64,000 bases of DNA from Chromatium okenii (GTDB taxonomy: Bacteria; Pseudomonadota; Gammaproteobacteria; Chromatiales; Chromatiaceae): positions 310,001 to 374,000 of the forward strand of contig NZ_PPGH01000034.1 of assembly GCF_002958735.1 (NCBI RefSeq), read 5' to 3'. Of the stretch, positions 43,613 to 54,869 are shown in pieces. The notes under the pieces were generated by a model, which saw nothing but the letters and a program-made list of their open reading frames with translations, had not been told where the DNA came from and ran no database searches. Numbering within the stretch: position 1 is the stretch's first letter; every line of letters starts with the position of its first letter. The position numbers and the translations under genes were made by a program.

Positions 43613-43642
43613 GCGGCGCTGTGTTCAGCGCCGCTTTTTTTT
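43613..43642 (+). terminator. Rho-independent terminator of the rpoBC operon
   Basis: GCGGCGCTG (43613-43621) with CAGCGCCGC (43626-43634), four-base loop, followed by eight Ts. Perfect nine-pair stem. Confidence 0.95.
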
Positions 43643-43736
43643 GTTGGTTTGGCTTAACCACGACCAACAGCGTACTGCGCAAGGCTTAAACTCAGTGATA
43701 GGATGCTTGCTTTATGACGATCCTGAGAAGTGCGTG

Positions 43737-44993
43737 ATGGCCTACGACAAGATTCAAATTCCCGCCGCTGGCGAGACCATTCAGGTCAATGCTGATTTAT
43801 CGCTCAACGTCCCGAATCAACCCATTATTCCGTTTATCGAAGGTGACGGCATCGGCATCGACATCACACCGGTGATGCGCGACGTGGTCGATGCAGCGGT
43901 TGCCAAAGCCTATGGCGGTTCGCGCCAGATTCAGTGGATGGAAATCTACGCGGGTGAAAAATCCACCCAAATCTACGGCGCGGATGTGTGGCTGCCAGCG
44001 GAAACACTCGCGGCAGTGAAGGATTTTGTGGTGTCGATTAAAGGTCCGTTGACCACGCCAGTCGGTGGCGGCATTCGGTCGCTCAACGTCACGCTGCGCC
44101 AAGAGCTTGATTTATATGTGTGTCTGCGCCCGATACGCTATTTCACCGGCACACCCAGCCCAGTGAAAGCGCCAGAACACACCGACATGGTGATTTTCCG
44201 CGAGAATTCCGAAGACATTTACGCTGGCATTGAATGGGCAGAAGGCACGCCAGCCGCCAAGAAAATCATCGACTTTCTGTGCAATGAAATGGGCGTGACC
44301 AAGATTCGTTTCCCGGAAAGTTCGGGCATCGGCATCAAACCTGTCTCGCGTGATGGCACCGAGCGGCTGGTGCGCAAAGCGATTCAGTACGCGATTGATA
44401 ATGAGCGCCCGTCGGTGACTTTGGTGCACAAGGGCAACATTATGAAATTCACCGAGGGCGCGTTTAAGCAGTGGGGCTACGATTTGGCGAAAGCCGAATT
44501 CGGCGCAGTGGAGATTGACGGCGGTCCGTGGTGCAGTTTTAAGAGCCCGAAAACCGGCGCGGAAATTGTCGTGAAAGACGTGATTGCTGATGCGTTTTTG
44601 CAACAGATTTTGCTGCGCCCGAAAGATTACTCCGTGATTGCGACGCTCAATCTCAACGGCGATTATATTTCCGATGCGCTGGCCGCGCAGGTTGGCGGCA
44701 TTGGCATGGCGCCGGGCGCGAATCTGTCCGATTCCATCGCAATGTTTGAGGCGACGCACGGCACTGCGCCCAAATACGCGGGCAAAGATCAAGTCAATCC
44801 CAGTTCATTGATTTTGTCGGCAGAAATGATGCTGCGGCATCTCGGCTGGCTTGAAGCAGCAGATTTGATTATCAAGGGAGTTGAAGGCGCAATTGCCGCA
44901 AAAACCGTCACTTACGATTTGGAGCGGTTAATGGACGGCGCAACCAAACTGAGCTGTTCCGGCTTTGGCGCGGCAGTCATTGCGCAGATGTAA
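43737..44993 (+). CDS. icd: NADP-dependent isocitrate dehydrogenase
   Basis: 418 residues, E. coli-type. [12 protein letters not shown], the phosphorylatable Ser in [53 protein letters not shown] and [14 protein letters not shown]. It oxidises isocitrate to 2-oxoglutarate. ATG 43737 starts AYDKIQIP. It precedes clpSA, an order seen in other gammaproteobacteria. Confidence 0.98.
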   Translation: MAYDKIQIPAAGETIQVNADLSLNVPNQPIIPFIEGDGIGIDITPVMRDVVDAAVAKAYGGSRQIQWMEIYAGEKSTQIYGADVWLPAETLAAVKDFVVSIKGPLTTPVGGGIRSLNVTLRQELDLYVCLRPIRYFTGTPSPVKAPEHTDMVIFRENSEDIYAGIEWAEGTPAAKKIIDFLCNEMGVTKIRFPESSGIGIKPVSRDGTERLVRKAIQYAIDNERPSVTLVHKGNIMKFTEGAFKQWGYDLAKAEFGAVEIDGGPWCSFKSPKTGAEIVVKDVIADAFLQQILLRPKDYSVIATLNLNGDYISDALAAQVGGIGMAPGANLSDSIAMFEATHGTAPKYAGKDQVNPSSLILSAEMMLRHLGWLEAADLIIKGVEGAIAAKTVTYDLERLMDGATKLSCSGFGAAVIAQM

Positions 44994-45064
44994 TTCACCG
45001 ACGGCGGCATTCGTCGCCGTCATGTCATCGATTCATTTGAATGAGCGCATTGTGCGGAAGACGA

Positions 45065-45388
45065 ATGACTCACCATCGACCCAAGGACACGCATCACCCC
45101 GAACTGACCGTGCAGGCAGCGCGTCCCAAATTACGGCGACCGCCTTTATTTAAGGTACTGTTGTTAAACGACGATTACACCCCCATGGAATTCGTAGTGC
45201 TGGTTTTAGAGCGTTTTTTCGGCATGAACCACGAGAACGCCACGCAAATCATGCTGCATGTTCATCAACGTGGCGTCGGGGTCTGCGGCGTTTTCCCCAA
45301 AGACATCGCCGAAACCAAGGTGTCACGGGTCAACGATTACGCCCGCAGTCATCAGCACCCGCTGATGTGCACAATGGAAGAAGCCTAA
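45065..45388 (+). CDS. clpS: ATP-dependent Clp protease adaptor ClpS
   Basis: 107 residues. [22 protein letters not shown] and the N-end-rule pocket region, [22 protein letters not shown]. It delivers N-degron substrates to ClpA, which follows 63 bases downstream after a small CGACGG/CCGTCG hairpin. Start ATG 45065 ([10 protein letters not shown]) is preferred over an upstream ATG lacking a ribosome binding site. Confidence 0.96.
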   Translation: MTHHRPKDTHHPELTVQAARPKLRRPPLFKVLLLNDDYTPMEFVVLVLERFFGMNHENATQIMLHVHQRGVGVCGVFPKDIAETKVSRVNDYARSHQHPLMCTMEEA

Positions 45389-45451
45389 CGACGGGAAAAC
45401 CGTCGCTGGGCGACCAACTGATTTCCCATTCACCTCGCTTGGAACAGGCCG

Positions 45452-47719
45452 ATGTTGAGCAAAGACCTTGAATTCACGCTAAACCGAGCCTTCAAGGAGG
45501 CTCGCGCCAAACACCACGAGTACATGACCGTGGAACACATGTTGCTGTCTTTGCTGGATAATCCAGCGGCAGCGAAGGTGCTCCAAGCCTGCGGGCTGGA
45601 CGCAGAACGGTTGCGCAAAGACATCACGGCGTTTATTGACGAAACCACGCCGCTGATTCCGTCTAAAGACACCAGCCGCGATACCCAGCCGACGCTCGGT
45701 TTTCAGCGGGTGCTCCAACGCGCTGTGTTTCATGTGCAATCAGCGGGTAAAAAAGAAGTCACCGGTGCTAATGTGCTGGTTGCGCTATTTAGCGAACAGG
45801 ATTCACAAGCAGTTTTCCTGCTGAATCAACAGAATATAACGCGGCTTGATGTCATCAATTACATTTCTCATGGCATTTCCAAAGTGCCCGGCGAAAATCA
45901 GGACGATGAAACGCCGCCCGACAGCGACGACGCAGCTCCTGAAGAGAAAGACAATAGTCCCAGTCCGCTTGATCGTTTTGCTTCTAATCTCAATGAGTTA
46001 GCGCGACAAGGGCGCATTGATCCGCTGATCGGACGCGCCAGCGAAGTGGAACGCACCATTCAGATTCTGTGTCGGCGGCGCAAAAATAATCCGCTGTACG
46101 TCGGCGAGGCTGGCGTCGGTAAAACTGCGATTGCCGAAGGGCTGGCGAAGATGATCGTGGACGAGCAGGTGCCCGAAGTGTTGAGCGATGCGGTGATTTA
46201 CGCGCTCGATCTCGGCGGCTTGGTCGCTGGCACCAAATATCGCGGCGATTTTGAAAAGCGGCTCAAAATGGTGCTGGCGCAGCTCAAACGCCTGCCCCAC
46301 GCCATTCTTTTCATTGACGAAATTCACACCGTGATTGGCGCAGGCTCGGCATCTGGTGGCGTGATGGACGCCTCAAATCTAATTAAGCCAGTGCTGGCAT
46401 CCGGCGATTTGCGCTGCATCGGTTCGACGACTTATCAGGAATATCGCGGCATTTTCGAGAAGGATCGGGCGTTGGCGCGGCGTTTCCAGAAAATTGATGT
46501 AGAAGAACCGTCGGTCGAGGAAACGGTGGAAATTCTCAAGGGACTGAAATCACGTTTTGAACAACATCATCAGGTGAGCTACACCCAGCCCGCGCTGCGT
46601 GCTGCCGCCGAATTATCCAACCGTTACATCAATGATCGCCATTTGCCGGATAAGGCGATTGATGTGATCGACGAGGCTGGGGCGCATGTGCAATTGAAAA
46701 GCCCGTCCAAACGCAAAAAGCGCATCGACGTTGCCGATGTAGAAGCGATTGTGGCGAAGATGGCGCGGATTCCGTCGAAGCGCGTGTCGGTGTCCGATAC
46801 CGAATCGCTCAAAAATCTGGATCGTGACCTCAAGCTGGTGGTGTACGGACAAGACCCCGCGATTGACGCGCTCACTGCTGCGATTCGCATGAATCGCTCC
46901 GGGCTGGGCAACGACGGCAAACCGATTGGCTCGTTCCTGTTTACCGGTCCGACCGGCGTCGGCAAAACCGAAGTCACGCGCCAGCTCGCCCGTATTCTCG
47001 GCATGGAATTATTGCGTTTTGACATGTCCGAATACATGGAGCGGCACACCGTGTCGCGGCTGATTGGTGCTCCGCCCGGTTATGTCGGTTTCGATCAAGG
47101 CGGATTGCTGACCGAACAAATCAATAAACATCCGCATTCAGTGCTGCTGCTCGACGAAATTGAAAAAGCGCATCCAGACGTATTCAATTTGCTATTGCAA
47201 GTCATGGATCACGGAACGCTGACTGACAATAACGGACGCAAAGCAGATTTTCGTAGCGTCGTATTGGTAATGACCACCAATGCTGGCGCAGAAGAAACGG
47301 CGCGGCGTTCAATTGGTTTTACCGAACAGGATCATTCAACAGACGGATTGGAAGCACTGAAACGCTATTTCTCACCGGAATTCCGCAATCGCTTGGATAC
47401 CGTCGTGCAATTCGGATCACTGAATGAAGAAACCATTCGCAGCGTGGTTGATAAGTTTGTATTCGAGTTGGAACAGCAGTTGGAAGAAAAAAAGGTCAGT
47501 TTGACGATAGATGTTGATGCGCGACGTTGGATAGCAGTGAAAGGCTACGATCCAAAAATGGGCGCTCGTCCCATGGCGCGAGTGATTCAAAATCACATTA
47601 AAAAACCACTGGCGAATGAATTGCTATTTGGTGAATTGGTTGCTGGCGGCATGGTGCACGTTACCGTTGAATCTGACGCGCTGGCATTTATGATTAACGG
47701 CGAATCACGCTCGTTGTAA
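45452..47719 (+). CDS. clpA: ATP-dependent Clp protease ATP-binding subunit ClpA
   Basis: 755 residues. The N-domain binding ClpS starts [18 protein letters not shown]. First AAA module: Walker [16 protein letters not shown]. Second: [15 protein letters not shown], and sensor-2 region [10 protein letters not shown]. It unfolds substrates for ClpP. An acidic linker ([17 protein letters not shown]) separates the N-domain from the first module. Frame intact. Confidence 0.98.
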   Translation: MLSKDLEFTLNRAFKEARAKHHEYMTVEHMLLSLLDNPAAAKVLQACGLDAERLRKDITAFIDETTPLIPSKDTSRDTQPTLGFQRVLQRAVFHVQSAGKKEVTGANVLVALFSEQDSQAVFLLNQQNITRLDVINYISHGISKVPGENQDDETPPDSDDAAPEEKDNSPSPLDRFASNLNELARQGRIDPLIGRASEVERTIQILCRRRKNNPLYVGEAGVGKTAIAEGLAKMIVDEQVPEVLSDAVIYALDLGGLVAGTKYRGDFEKRLKMVLAQLKRLPHAILFIDEIHTVIGAGSASGGVMDASNLIKPVLASGDLRCIGSTTYQEYRGIFEKDRALARRFQKIDVEEPSVEETVEILKGLKSRFEQHHQVSYTQPALRAAAELSNRYINDRHLPDKAIDVIDEAGAHVQLKSPSKRKKRIDVADVEAIVAKMARIPSKRVSVSDTESLKNLDRDLKLVVYGQDPAIDALTAAIRMNRSGLGNDGKPIGSFLFTGPTGVGKTEVTRQLARILGMELLRFDMSEYMERHTVSRLIGAPPGYVGFDQGGLLTEQINKHPHSVLLLDEIEKAHPDVFNLLLQVMDHGTLTDNNGRKADFRSVVLVMTTNAGAEETARRSIGFTEQDHSTDGLEALKRYFSPEFRNRLDTVVQFGSLNEETIRSVVDKFVFELEQQLEEKKVSLTIDVDARRWIAVKGYDPKMGARPMARVIQNHIKKPLANELLFGELVAGGMVHVTVESDALAFMINGESRSL

Positions 47720-47746
47720 TTGCGAATTGTTTTTAGAGATTAATCC

Positions 47747-48601
47747 ATGACTGCACAAATTCTTGATGGCAAAGCCATTGCTGCCGAAATCCGCACCGAT
47801 ATTCGCCATCACGTTGAAACAATTCGCGCTTCTGGTGGGCGAGCACCGGGTTTAGCAGTGATTTTAGTCGGTGATAATTCCGCGTCACAGGTGTATGTGC
47901 GCAATAAACGAGCAGCCTGCGCCGAGGTTGGTTTTCATTCCGAATTGTGCGAATTACCCGAAACCGCCAGCCAAACTGAATTGCTTGATTTAATTGATCG
48001 ACTCAACGCTGATCCACTGATTGATGGGATTTTGGTGCAATTGCCGCTGCCCGCGCAAATGAATGAAGAAGCAGTGATTGAACGCATTTTGCCAACTAAA
48101 GATGTTGATGGTTTTCATCCGTATAACGTTGGGCGATTGGTATTGCGAATGCCGCTGCTGCGCCCATGCACACCAAAAGGCGTGATGACCATGCTGGCGC
48201 GAACTGGGCGAGAATTGGCGGGATTGGATGCGGTAATCATCGGTCAATCGAACATCGTTGGGCGACCGATGGCGCTGGAACTGCTCGCAGCGCGATGCAC
48301 TGTTACCATTTGTCACAGTCGCACCAAAGATTTAGCGGAAAAAGTACGGGCAGCAGATGTATTGGTGGCGGCAGTTGGACGGGCGCAATTTGTGCCCGGT
48401 GATTGGATAAAAGAAGGCGCAATTGTAATTGATGTCGGTATCAATCGCGGTGCGGATGGCAAATTAGTTGGTGATGTTGATTTTGCGGCTTGCGCGGAAC
48501 GTGCTGCGTGGATAACGCCAGTGCCCGGTGGTGTTGGCCCAATGACCATTGCTAGCCTATTGGAAAATACGCTACAGGCTGCTGAATTGTTTAAATCTTA
48601 A
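47747..48601 (+). CDS. folD: Methylenetetrahydrofolate dehydrogenase/cyclohydrolase
   Basis: 284 residues. [18 protein letters not shown] (catalytic Lys), [38 protein letters not shown] and [15 protein letters not shown]. It interconverts one-carbon folates for purine and formylmethionine synthesis. Twenty-seven bases follow clpA. No clear plus-strand terminator is seen after it. Confidence 0.98.
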   Translation: MTAQILDGKAIAAEIRTDIRHHVETIRASGGRAPGLAVILVGDNSASQVYVRNKRAACAEVGFHSELCELPETASQTELLDLIDRLNADPLIDGILVQLPLPAQMNEEAVIERILPTKDVDGFHPYNVGRLVLRMPLLRPCTPKGVMTMLARTGRELAGLDAVIIGQSNIVGRPMALELLAARCTVTICHSRTKDLAEKVRAADVLVAAVGRAQFVPGDWIKEGAIVIDVGINRGADGKLVGDVDFAACAERAAWITPVPGGVGPMTIASLLENTLQAAELFKS

Positions 48602-48613
48602 ATCTTCAATCAT

Positions 48614-48641
48614 TAAAAAGCCCCGCCATTCGAAGCGGGGC
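48614..48641 (-). terminator. Minus-strand rho-independent terminator
   Basis: GCCCCGC (48620-48626) with GCGGGGC (48635-48641). On the minus strand a run of Us follows the stem (complement of 48614-48618). It ends the AT-rich minus-strand remnant and faces folD tail to tail. Confidence 0.75.
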
Positions 48642-48648
48642 TAAAAAC

Positions 48649-48937
48649 TTATAGTTTATGCGCTTTTTTCGGCAAGTTTACCCATTTATTAAATTTTAAA
48701 TGCGTCAAATAACTGCAATTTCTTAATGCTTCGCAGTGAGGTATACAGAAAGGAACTCTAAAACTTTTCATGGTGTTGTTGTAGAAATGTGGAATCTTTA
48801 ATGTTCTGTTAATGTATTTATAATAGTCTATTGCCTCACCTTTTAATGAGTTTTAATTTGTCATTAATAAAATCTACTTTATACTTATCCAAATTAGGAT
48901 TTTCAATTATCTCCTTATTCCACGCATCATGCGCATT
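48649..48937 (-). pseudogene. AT-rich gene remnant of unknown origin
   Basis: The minus strand reads open in two joined frames from about 48937 to the TAA at 48649: WNKEIIENPNLDKYKVDFINDKLKLIK, then, one base over, GEAIDYYKYINRTLKIPHFYNN, VPFCIPHCEALRNC and KFNKWVNLPKKAHKL. Lys/Asn/Ile-rich and about 30% GC by eye, far below its neighbours. No start codon lies in frame and a stop precedes it. The family is not recognised. It lies just past the 3' end of tRNA-Glu and has its own terminator, suggesting a decayed acquired gene. It could be a real small gene if the break is a sequence error. Confidence 0.5.
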
Positions 48938-48944
48938 TTAAGAT

Positions 48945-48978
48945 AAAAAAAGGCTTGCATAAAATGCAAGCCTTTTTG
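48945..48978 (-). terminator. Terminator of tRNA-Glu, bidirectional
   Basis: AGGCTTGCAT (48951-48960) pairs with ATGCAAGCCT (48964-48973) around AAA, with A-runs and T-runs on both sides. It lies eight bases after the tRNA CCA end on the minus strand. Confidence 0.9.
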
Positions 48979-48985
48979 TTATGAG

Positions 48986-49060
48986 TGGCGCTCCCTAGGG
49001 GGTTCGAACCCCTGTTGCCGACGTGAGAGGCCAGTGTCCTAACCACTAGACGAAGGGAGC
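48986..49060 (-). tRNA. tRNA-Glu (CTC)
   Basis: 75 bases on the minus strand including CCA. Acceptor GCTCCCT with AGGGAGC; anticodon loop CTCTCAC with CTC; GGTTCGAACC T-arm. Overall close to E. coli tRNA-Glu, but CTC rather than TTC decodes GAG only, so a TTC isoacceptor must exist elsewhere. A TATATT box precedes it. Confidence 0.93.
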
Positions 49061-49157
49061 AATAACACAGTGCGGAGTGGCATAATATACACAAGGAATG
49101 CCGCTTCACAAGCAGCAACAACGCTTCGAGGTTTGTTTGATAGTACAAATATCGGTC

Positions 49158-50482
49158 ATGCAAGAATCCGACTCCACACTGACAGGCACGACACAACCCG
49201 TGATTTTGCCGCGTCCACAACACAACATTTCGCGTACCCACATCAGTGACAACGCGCTGAAGGTGCTCTATCGGCTGCGACAAGAGAATTTTCAGGCGCA
49301 CCTCGTTGGCGGCGGCGTTCGTGATCTGCTGCTCGGTCACGAACCCAAAGATTTTGATATTGCCACGGATGCCACGCCGGAACAGGTACGGCAGGTTTTT
49401 CGCAACTGCCGACTCATTGGGCGACGGTTTCGCCTCGCGCATGTCATTTTGGTCACGACATCATCGAAGTTGCCACTTTTCGCGGGTGCGGTGACGCCAC
49501 CGATCAACGTAACCGTCAACTCACTAACGGCATGATTGTCCGCGACAATATCTACGGCACAATCGAAGAAGATGCGCTGCGCCGCGATTTCACGATCAAC
49601 GCGCTTTACTATGATATTAGTGACTTTTCAGTGTTGGATTACGCTGGCGGAATTGCCGATTTGCAACGCGGAGTGCTGCGTCTAATCGGCGATCCTGAGC
49701 AACGGTATCGGGAAGACCCCGTGCGAATGCTGCGAGCAGTGCGTTTCGCCTGCAAACTCGGCTTCACTATCGACCCGCCGACGGAACGCCCGTTATTTAC
49801 TCTCGGTGCGCTACTTGCTGACATTTCGCCAGCACGGTTATTTGACGAGCTGATTAAACTGTTTGAATCTGGCTATGGACTGGAAGTCTTTGAAAAGCTC
49901 CGGCATTACCAACTATTCCAGCAACTCTTTCCCGATACTGAAGAATGTCTCGCCCATGAAGAACACGAATTTCCACTGACCTTCGTCAGTCGCGGATTAG
50001 CCAGCACTGACCAACGCATTCACGCCAACAAACCAGTCGCCACTGCGTTTTTATTGGCCATTCTGTTATGGGAACCAGTGCGCCAACGCGCCGAGCAATT
50101 ACAAGCTAATGGACTCGCGCCACTCGATGCGATGTTGTTGGCATCGCACACCGTCTGCCAGCGCCAGCAACATTTAACCGCCATTCCTAAACGCTTTTCC
50201 TTGCCGATGCGCGAGATTTGGCTAATGCAATCACGGCTGGAACAACGCGACAGTAAACGTTTATCACGCTTACTCACGCACCCGCGTTTCCGCGCTGCCT
50301 ATGACTTTCTGCTGTTGCGGGCAGAAGCTGGCGAAGTTGATGCCGAACTCGGTCAATGGTGGACACGCTTTCAAAGCGCCAGCATTCAAGAGCGCGTCAA
50401 AATGCTCGACAGCAATGCAAAACGGCGGCGTTCGACGCGGCGGCGCAGTAAATCGCCTGCGCCATTAACCACCGCCCACTGA
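49158..50482 (+). CDS. pcnB: Poly(A) polymerase I, one apparent frameshift
   Basis: 441 residues after correction. Nucleotidyltransferase motif [29 protein letters not shown], then [31 protein letters not shown], and a basic C-terminus [14 protein letters not shown]. It adds 3' poly(A) to RNAs for decay. The frame breaks near 49448 in TTTT; one more T restores [16 protein letters not shown]. The long basic tail separates it from CCA-adding enzymes. It heads pcnB-panB-panC; folK, usual between pcnB and panB, is absent. Confidence 0.93.
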
Positions 50483-50503
50483 CCACTTTTTTCGGAGCGA
50501 CTG

Positions 50504-51307
50504 ATGTCTGCCGTGCCGCTGTCTGTCACCACCCTCGCTGCGATGAAAACACGCGGCGAGCGGATTGTTTGCCTCACCTGTTATGACGCCAGCTTTGCGC
50601 ACCTGCTCGACGCCGCTGGCGTAGACGTGCTGCTCGTCGGCGATTCGCTGGGCATGGTGCTGCAAGGTCATCGCACCACGATTCCGGTCACGATTGAACA
50701 CATGGTTTATCACACTGCCTGCGTTAACCGAGGTCGATCACAGGCGCTGGTGATTGCGGATTTACCTTTTCTCGCCTGCGCCACGCCAGAACGCGCTGTG
50801 GATAACGCAGCGCGACTAATGCAGGAAGGCGGAGCGCAAGTCGTCAAACTGGAAGGTGGCGCAGCATTACTGGACACCGTGCGCCGCTTAACCGAGCAGG
50901 GCGTTCCCGTCTGTGCGCATCTAGGATTGCAACCGCAATCGGTGCATCGCCTCGGCGGTTATCGCTTTCAGGGACGCGATCATGCCGCAGCAGAAACGAT
51001 TCGCCATGACGCGCTGGCGATGCAGGATGCTGGCGCAAGTATGTTGGTGCTCGAATGTGTTCCCGCAGCACTGGCGACTGAAATTAGCCTGACGTTGAGT
51101 ATTCCCGTGATTGGCATCGGCGCTGGCGCAGGTTGTGACGGTCAAGTATTGGTGCTGCATGATTTACTTGGCTTAAATGCCGGACGTCCGCCGAGTTTCA
51201 GCCGCGATTTTCTGCGCGGGCACGATTCCATTGCCGCAGCGATTGCTGCGTATGTCGCTGCGGTACGCGAAGGCAGTTTTCCCGCCGCAAATGAAACGCC
51301 GTATTGA
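50504..51307 (+). CDS. panB: 3-methyl-2-oxobutanoate hydroxymethyltransferase
   Basis: 267 residues. [33 protein letters not shown] (metal and substrate site), [26 protein letters not shown] segment and [22 protein letters not shown]. First step of pantothenate synthesis. CGGAG lies before the ATG. Frame intact. Confidence 0.97.
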   Translation: MSAVPLSVTTLAAMKTRGERIVCLTCYDASFAHLLDAAGVDVLLVGDSLGMVLQGHRTTIPVTIEHMVYHTACVNRGRSQALVIADLPFLACATPERAVDNAARLMQEGGAQVVKLEGGAALLDTVRRLTEQGVPVCAHLGLQPQSVHRLGGYRFQGRDHAAAETIRHDALAMQDAGASMLVLECVPAALATEISLTLSIPVIGIGAGAGCDGQVLVLHDLLGLNAGRPPSFSRDFLRGHDSIAAAIAAYVAAVREGSFPAANETPY

Positions 51308-51328
51308 ATCCACTGCGAGACCCAGCTC

Positions 51329-52174
51329 ATGCGCCATATCACCCAAATTGCTGATTTACGGTCAAAAATCGCCGAATGGCGCAGTGCTGGCGAGCGCATT
51401 GCGCTAGTGCCAACGATGGGCAATCTGCATCAAGGGCATTTGGCGCTGGTGCAAGCCGCACAACAACACGCCAATCGCGTGGTCGTCAGCATTTTCGTGA
51501 ATCCGTTGCAATTCGGCGCGGGCGAAGATTTGGATGCTTATCCGCGCACACTGGAACAGGATCAGCAGCAACTTGCAGCACTTGGCTGCGACGTGCTGTT
51601 TGCGCCGCCAGTATCCGAAATGTATCCGCACGGTCAGACTGCGCAAACTCGCGTTGAAGTGCCTGAATTATCGGATATTTTGTGTGGTGCGACTCGCCCT
51701 GGACATTTCGTGGGCGTGACGACCGTCGTGTGCAAACTGTTCAACATGGTGCAGCCAGATGTGGCGCTGTTCGGTGAGAAAGATTTTCAGCAACTGCTGA
51801 TCATTCGGCGCATGGTCGCAGATTTGAATTTACCCATTGATATCATCGGTTTGCCGACAGTGCGCGAAGCCGATGGGCTGGCGCTGAGTTCGCGCAACCG
51901 CTATTTGTCAGCAGAAGAACGCCGCCGTGCTCCCGGTCTATATCAAACGCTGTGTTCGGTCAGTCGGGCGCTGCAAACGGGCATGTCAGCAGCGGGATTG
52001 GAACAGTTGGCAGTCCCGGCACTTAGTCTGGCTGGTTTGCAACCGGATTATGTTGCAGTACGCGCAGCGGCAACGCTTGCGCCCGCAACGCCCGCCGATG
52101 TTGAACTGGTGATTGTGGCAGCGGCATATTTGGGACGCACACGCCTGATTGATAATTTGCGGGTGCGGCGGTGA
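51329..52174 (+). CDS. panC: Pantothenate synthetase
   Basis: 281 residues. [18 protein letters not shown] (HIGH-like ATP motif), [60 protein letters not shown] and [11 protein letters not shown]. It ligates pantoate with beta-alanine. It follows panB by 21 bases. Confidence 0.98.
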   Translation: MRHITQIADLRSKIAEWRSAGERIALVPTMGNLHQGHLALVQAAQQHANRVVVSIFVNPLQFGAGEDLDAYPRTLEQDQQQLAALGCDVLFAPPVSEMYPHGQTAQTRVEVPELSDILCGATRPGHFVGVTTVVCKLFNMVQPDVALFGEKDFQQLLIIRRMVADLNLPIDIIGLPTVREADGLALSSRNRYLSAEERRRAPGLYQTLCSVSRALQTGMSAAGLEQLAVPALSLAGLQPDYVAVRAAATLAPATPADVELVIVAAAYLGRTRLIDNLRVRR

Positions 52175-52221
52175 AAATGACCCGGCTTGACACTACAAAA
52201 AAATCACCATTGGAGGTTGCC

Positions 52222-52665
52222 ATGTTGTTCCGTTCATTTCGCCCAGCGTTTTCACTTGCCGCTGTACTCACATTTACCCTTGCTGCGCCAGCCAGTTATG
52301 CCTTTGATTTTGGAGACATGATGAATCCAAATCGTTGGATGAATGGCGATAATCGCAACCGGAATGGCGATGCGCCAGCGCCGGTGTATGTGCCACCACC
52401 AGCGGGCTACGTTCCGCCAGCACCTCCGCCGTATGTCGCCCCTGCGCCGAATTACTACAATGGCGCACCTGCGGTCGCCCCAACACCAGCAGCAGCGCCA
52501 TCTTCGGCAGCCGATAAAGCTGAAATTGAGGCGCTGAAACGGCGCATTGAAGAGTTGGAGCGCCAGCAAGCGCAGTCGGTCAAACCTGCCACTCCAGCGC
52601 CGGGTGCACCGGCAACTGATTGGTCAACGACTCCGCCCACTTTCCGTCCGCTCGATCAGAAGTAA
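52222..52665 (+). CDS. Secreted proline-rich protein with short coiled coil, unknown function
   Basis: 147 residues. A signal peptide (about 1-27, ending SYA-FDFGDMM) is followed by MNPNRWMNGDNRNRNGD, a Pro/Tyr/Ala-rich stretch (VPPPAGYVPPAPPPYVAPAP), a coiled-coil helix KAEIEALKRRIEELERQQAQ and a Pro/Thr tail. GGAGG precedes ATG 52222. Probably periplasmic or surface-exposed. No family is recognised beyond this composition. Confidence 0.7.
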   Translation: MLFRSFRPAFSLAAVLTFTLAAPASYAFDFGDMMNPNRWMNGDNRNRNGDAPAPVYVPPPAGYVPPAPPPYVAPAPNYYNGAPAVAPTPAAAPSSAADKAEIEALKRRIEELERQQAQSVKPATPAPGAPATDWSTTPPTFRPLDQK

Positions 52666-52707
52666 ACACGTTTGAATTTGGGCTGGCATCCGTCAGCCCA
52701 ATACCAA

Positions 52708-53585
52708 TTAAATACTGGGCTTAATCCGCCTGCGCACGGTTTGATGAAGCGCAATCACTGCGAAATGAACCAATACCAAATAATACGATCCAGCCAATAC
52801 CCGCGAATAATCCTGCTGTTGAAATTTGCGAAAAAATCGCGCCATTCCCCGATGTTTATGCCATTCACGCGCAATGGACGTTCAGTACTGCAACTGCCTT
52901 TATGATGAATAACTGCTGCGTCTGGGATTAAATAAATGCCCCAATTGGCGCGAGCAAAGCGCACACACCAATCCAAATCCTCACAATGTAAAAAGTACCC
53001 ATCATCAAGTGTTCCAACCTCATTTAATGCAGCGCGGCGCACCAGCATCAATGCTCCAGAAATTGCCGTGACGCGCTGCGGCGCAGTAGGCAATGGCTGC
53101 GCAATCAGATTCAGCGTCGCCTGCGGCCACCAGCGTTCCAGCCGTAACACTTTCACGATTCCGATCCACGGATCAGGAATGACGCGACGGCTGGCAACCT
53201 GTTCACGTCCATCAGGATCGCGGACGATGCAGCCAATCAAACCAGCATCCGGCGTCGTGTCGAGAAATGTGAGCAGCCGTTCCAATGTGCCGGGCGTCAG
53301 CAGACAATCGGGATTGAGAAGCAACAACGCTGGCGCTTTTGCGAACGATAGCAAACGGTTATGCGCAGCAGCGAAGCCAAGATTGCTGCCGTTTTCCCAC
53401 ACGCGCAGCCGCGAATCAATGCCGTGACGGGTGCGAAGTTGGTGGAGACTGTCGTCGTGTGAACCGTTATCGCCGACGAGAATTTCCACCCGCAGCGCAG
53501 TGTTGAGCGCCGCCGTGACGCAGTCCGTCAGCAATGTTCCGGCGTTGTAATTGACGATCAAAATGCTGAGTTGCGGAATGAGCAA
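52708..53585 (-). CDS. Glycosyltransferase family 2 (rhamnosyltransferase-like), one apparent frameshift
   Basis: 292 residues after correction. GT2 features: LSILIVNYNAGTLL, EILVGDNGSHDDS, LLLLNPDCLLTPGTLERLL (the DXD-like site is NPD), GALMLVRRAAL and FLHCEDLDWCVRFARANW. The frame as read stops at 52755; one base lost near 52785 would extend it to 52708 with a hydrophobic and basic tail (LVLVHFAVIALHQTVRRRIK), which is typical of the family. The start is a TTG at 53585, two bases after the next glycosyltransferase stop region. Confidence 0.82.
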
Positions 53586-53588
53586 GAT

Positions 53589-54869
53589 TCATTGGATGCG
53601 CACATGAATGAGTTCCTGCAATGCGTGTTGCGCTGCTTCCACGCTAAAGTGTTGTTCCATAACGGTAATTCCGTTAGTTGATAGCCGTTGCCAGCAGGCT
53701 TCGTCACGATACAAACGCACAATTGCCGCAGCAAAAGCGATTGCATCATCGGCAATCAGTGCCGATTCGTCGTCAATCAAAAACATGCCTTCCGCAGCGA
53801 TCTGCGTTGCGACCACCGGCAAACCGTGCGCCAAACTCTGATTGATTTTGCCCTTGACGCCAGCGCCGTAACGCAGCGGCGCAACCGATAAGCGACACTG
53901 CGCAAAAAATGGTTGAACATTAGGCACATGTCCGTGAATGCGTACCTGCGCAGAGGCGAGCACCTGAATGTCTGCGGGCGGATTTGCGCCGATCACATGG
54001 CAATGCACTTCAGGGATTGCTGCGTGCACCAGCGGCAAAATATCGCGCAGCAGCCAGCGCACGGCATCGGCGTTGGGTAGATGCGAAAAAGCGCCGATAA
54101 ACAATAGATTGCGTCGTGCTGCAAAGGGCGCAGCACTGCCCGGAATGTGGTGAATATTGGACACGCAGTGCAGTTGCGCTTGCGGACGTTCGGCGCGTAA
54201 CAGCGCCAGCTCCACCGGACTGACGACCAGCGTCGCGTCGGCTGCATCGACCAGTGCCAGCTCCTGCTGTTTGCGCCATGCGGCGAGCCAACGATTGGCG
54301 CGACTGTCGTCAAGGATCGCTTGGCGTTCTTCACGAAGAAAATGCAAGTCCACGGTATCAAAGAGAATTTGTGCGTGTGGACAATGACGGCGCACTTGCG
54401 GCATCAACGCCGTTGCGGTATCGGCGCGACTTAAAATCACGAGCGTATAACGATGACCCTGAGCAGCGAGATGTTGCGCCAGCGAGCGGGTCGTGGGGCG
54501 CGACAAGCAAATAATGCCATGACGTTGTAATAGCGTGAGACTGGGCGCTGGCGCTTCTAAATTTGCTGCCGCAAAAGTCACTTCAAAATCCAATTTTTGC
54601 AGAATTAACAGCAAATGAAATAGCCGTAATGAACCGGAATCTCGATCTGGCGTTGGCATGTAATTATCAACAACGAGTGCGGCAAAATTTCCAGTACTTG
54701 CTATTGCAACTGCGGAATGAGCTTGAGAACCTTTTTTGTGTAAAAGTGGAATTTGAACACGCCGCCACAGCTTGCGTATCAATACTGCGCTACCTTCATT
54801 TTTGGCGATGCAATACAACCGCAGCAGCACGATAAAAACAGCTAACGCTTGGCGAATAAACCATTTCAT
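53589..54869 (-). CDS. Glycosyltransferase family 4
   Basis: 426 residues. An N-terminal hydrophobic segment ([19 protein letters not shown]) may attach it to the membrane. The donor domain shows [55 protein letters not shown] (phosphate and sugar contacts) and a C-terminal helix. Its start overlaps the stop of the histidine kinase by four bases. With the GT2 next to it, it probably builds a surface glycan; the acceptor is unknown. Confidence 0.85.
   Translation of the reverse strand: MKWFIRQALAVFIVLLRLYCIAKNEGSAVLIRKLWRRVQIPLLHKKGSQAHSAVAIASTGNFAALVVDNYMPTPDRDSGSLRLFHLLLILQKLDFEVTFAAANLEAPAPSLTLLQRHGIICLSRPTTRSLAQHLAAQGHRYTLVILSRADTATALMPQVRRHCPHAQILFDTVDLHFLREERQAILDDSRANRWLAAWRKQQELALVDAADATLVVSPVELALLRAERPQAQLHCVSNIHHIPGSAAPFAARRNLLFIGAFSHLPNADAVRWLLRDILPLVHAAIPEVHCHVIGANPPADIQVLASAQVRIHGHVPNVQPFFAQCRLSVAPLRYGAGVKGKINQSLAHGLPVVATQIAAEGMFLIDDESALIADDAIAFAAAIVRLYRDEACWQRLSTNGITVMEQHFSVEAAQHALQELIHVRIQ

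Noticed and set aside
48649..48937. Integrated phage or genomic island at tRNA-Glu
   Set aside because: Only about 300 bases of odd composition remain, with no integrase and no second copy of the tRNA 3' end in the window.
52680..52700. Terminator after the proline-rich protein gene
   Set aside because: GGGCTG/CAGCCC forms a short stem without a T-run on either strand.
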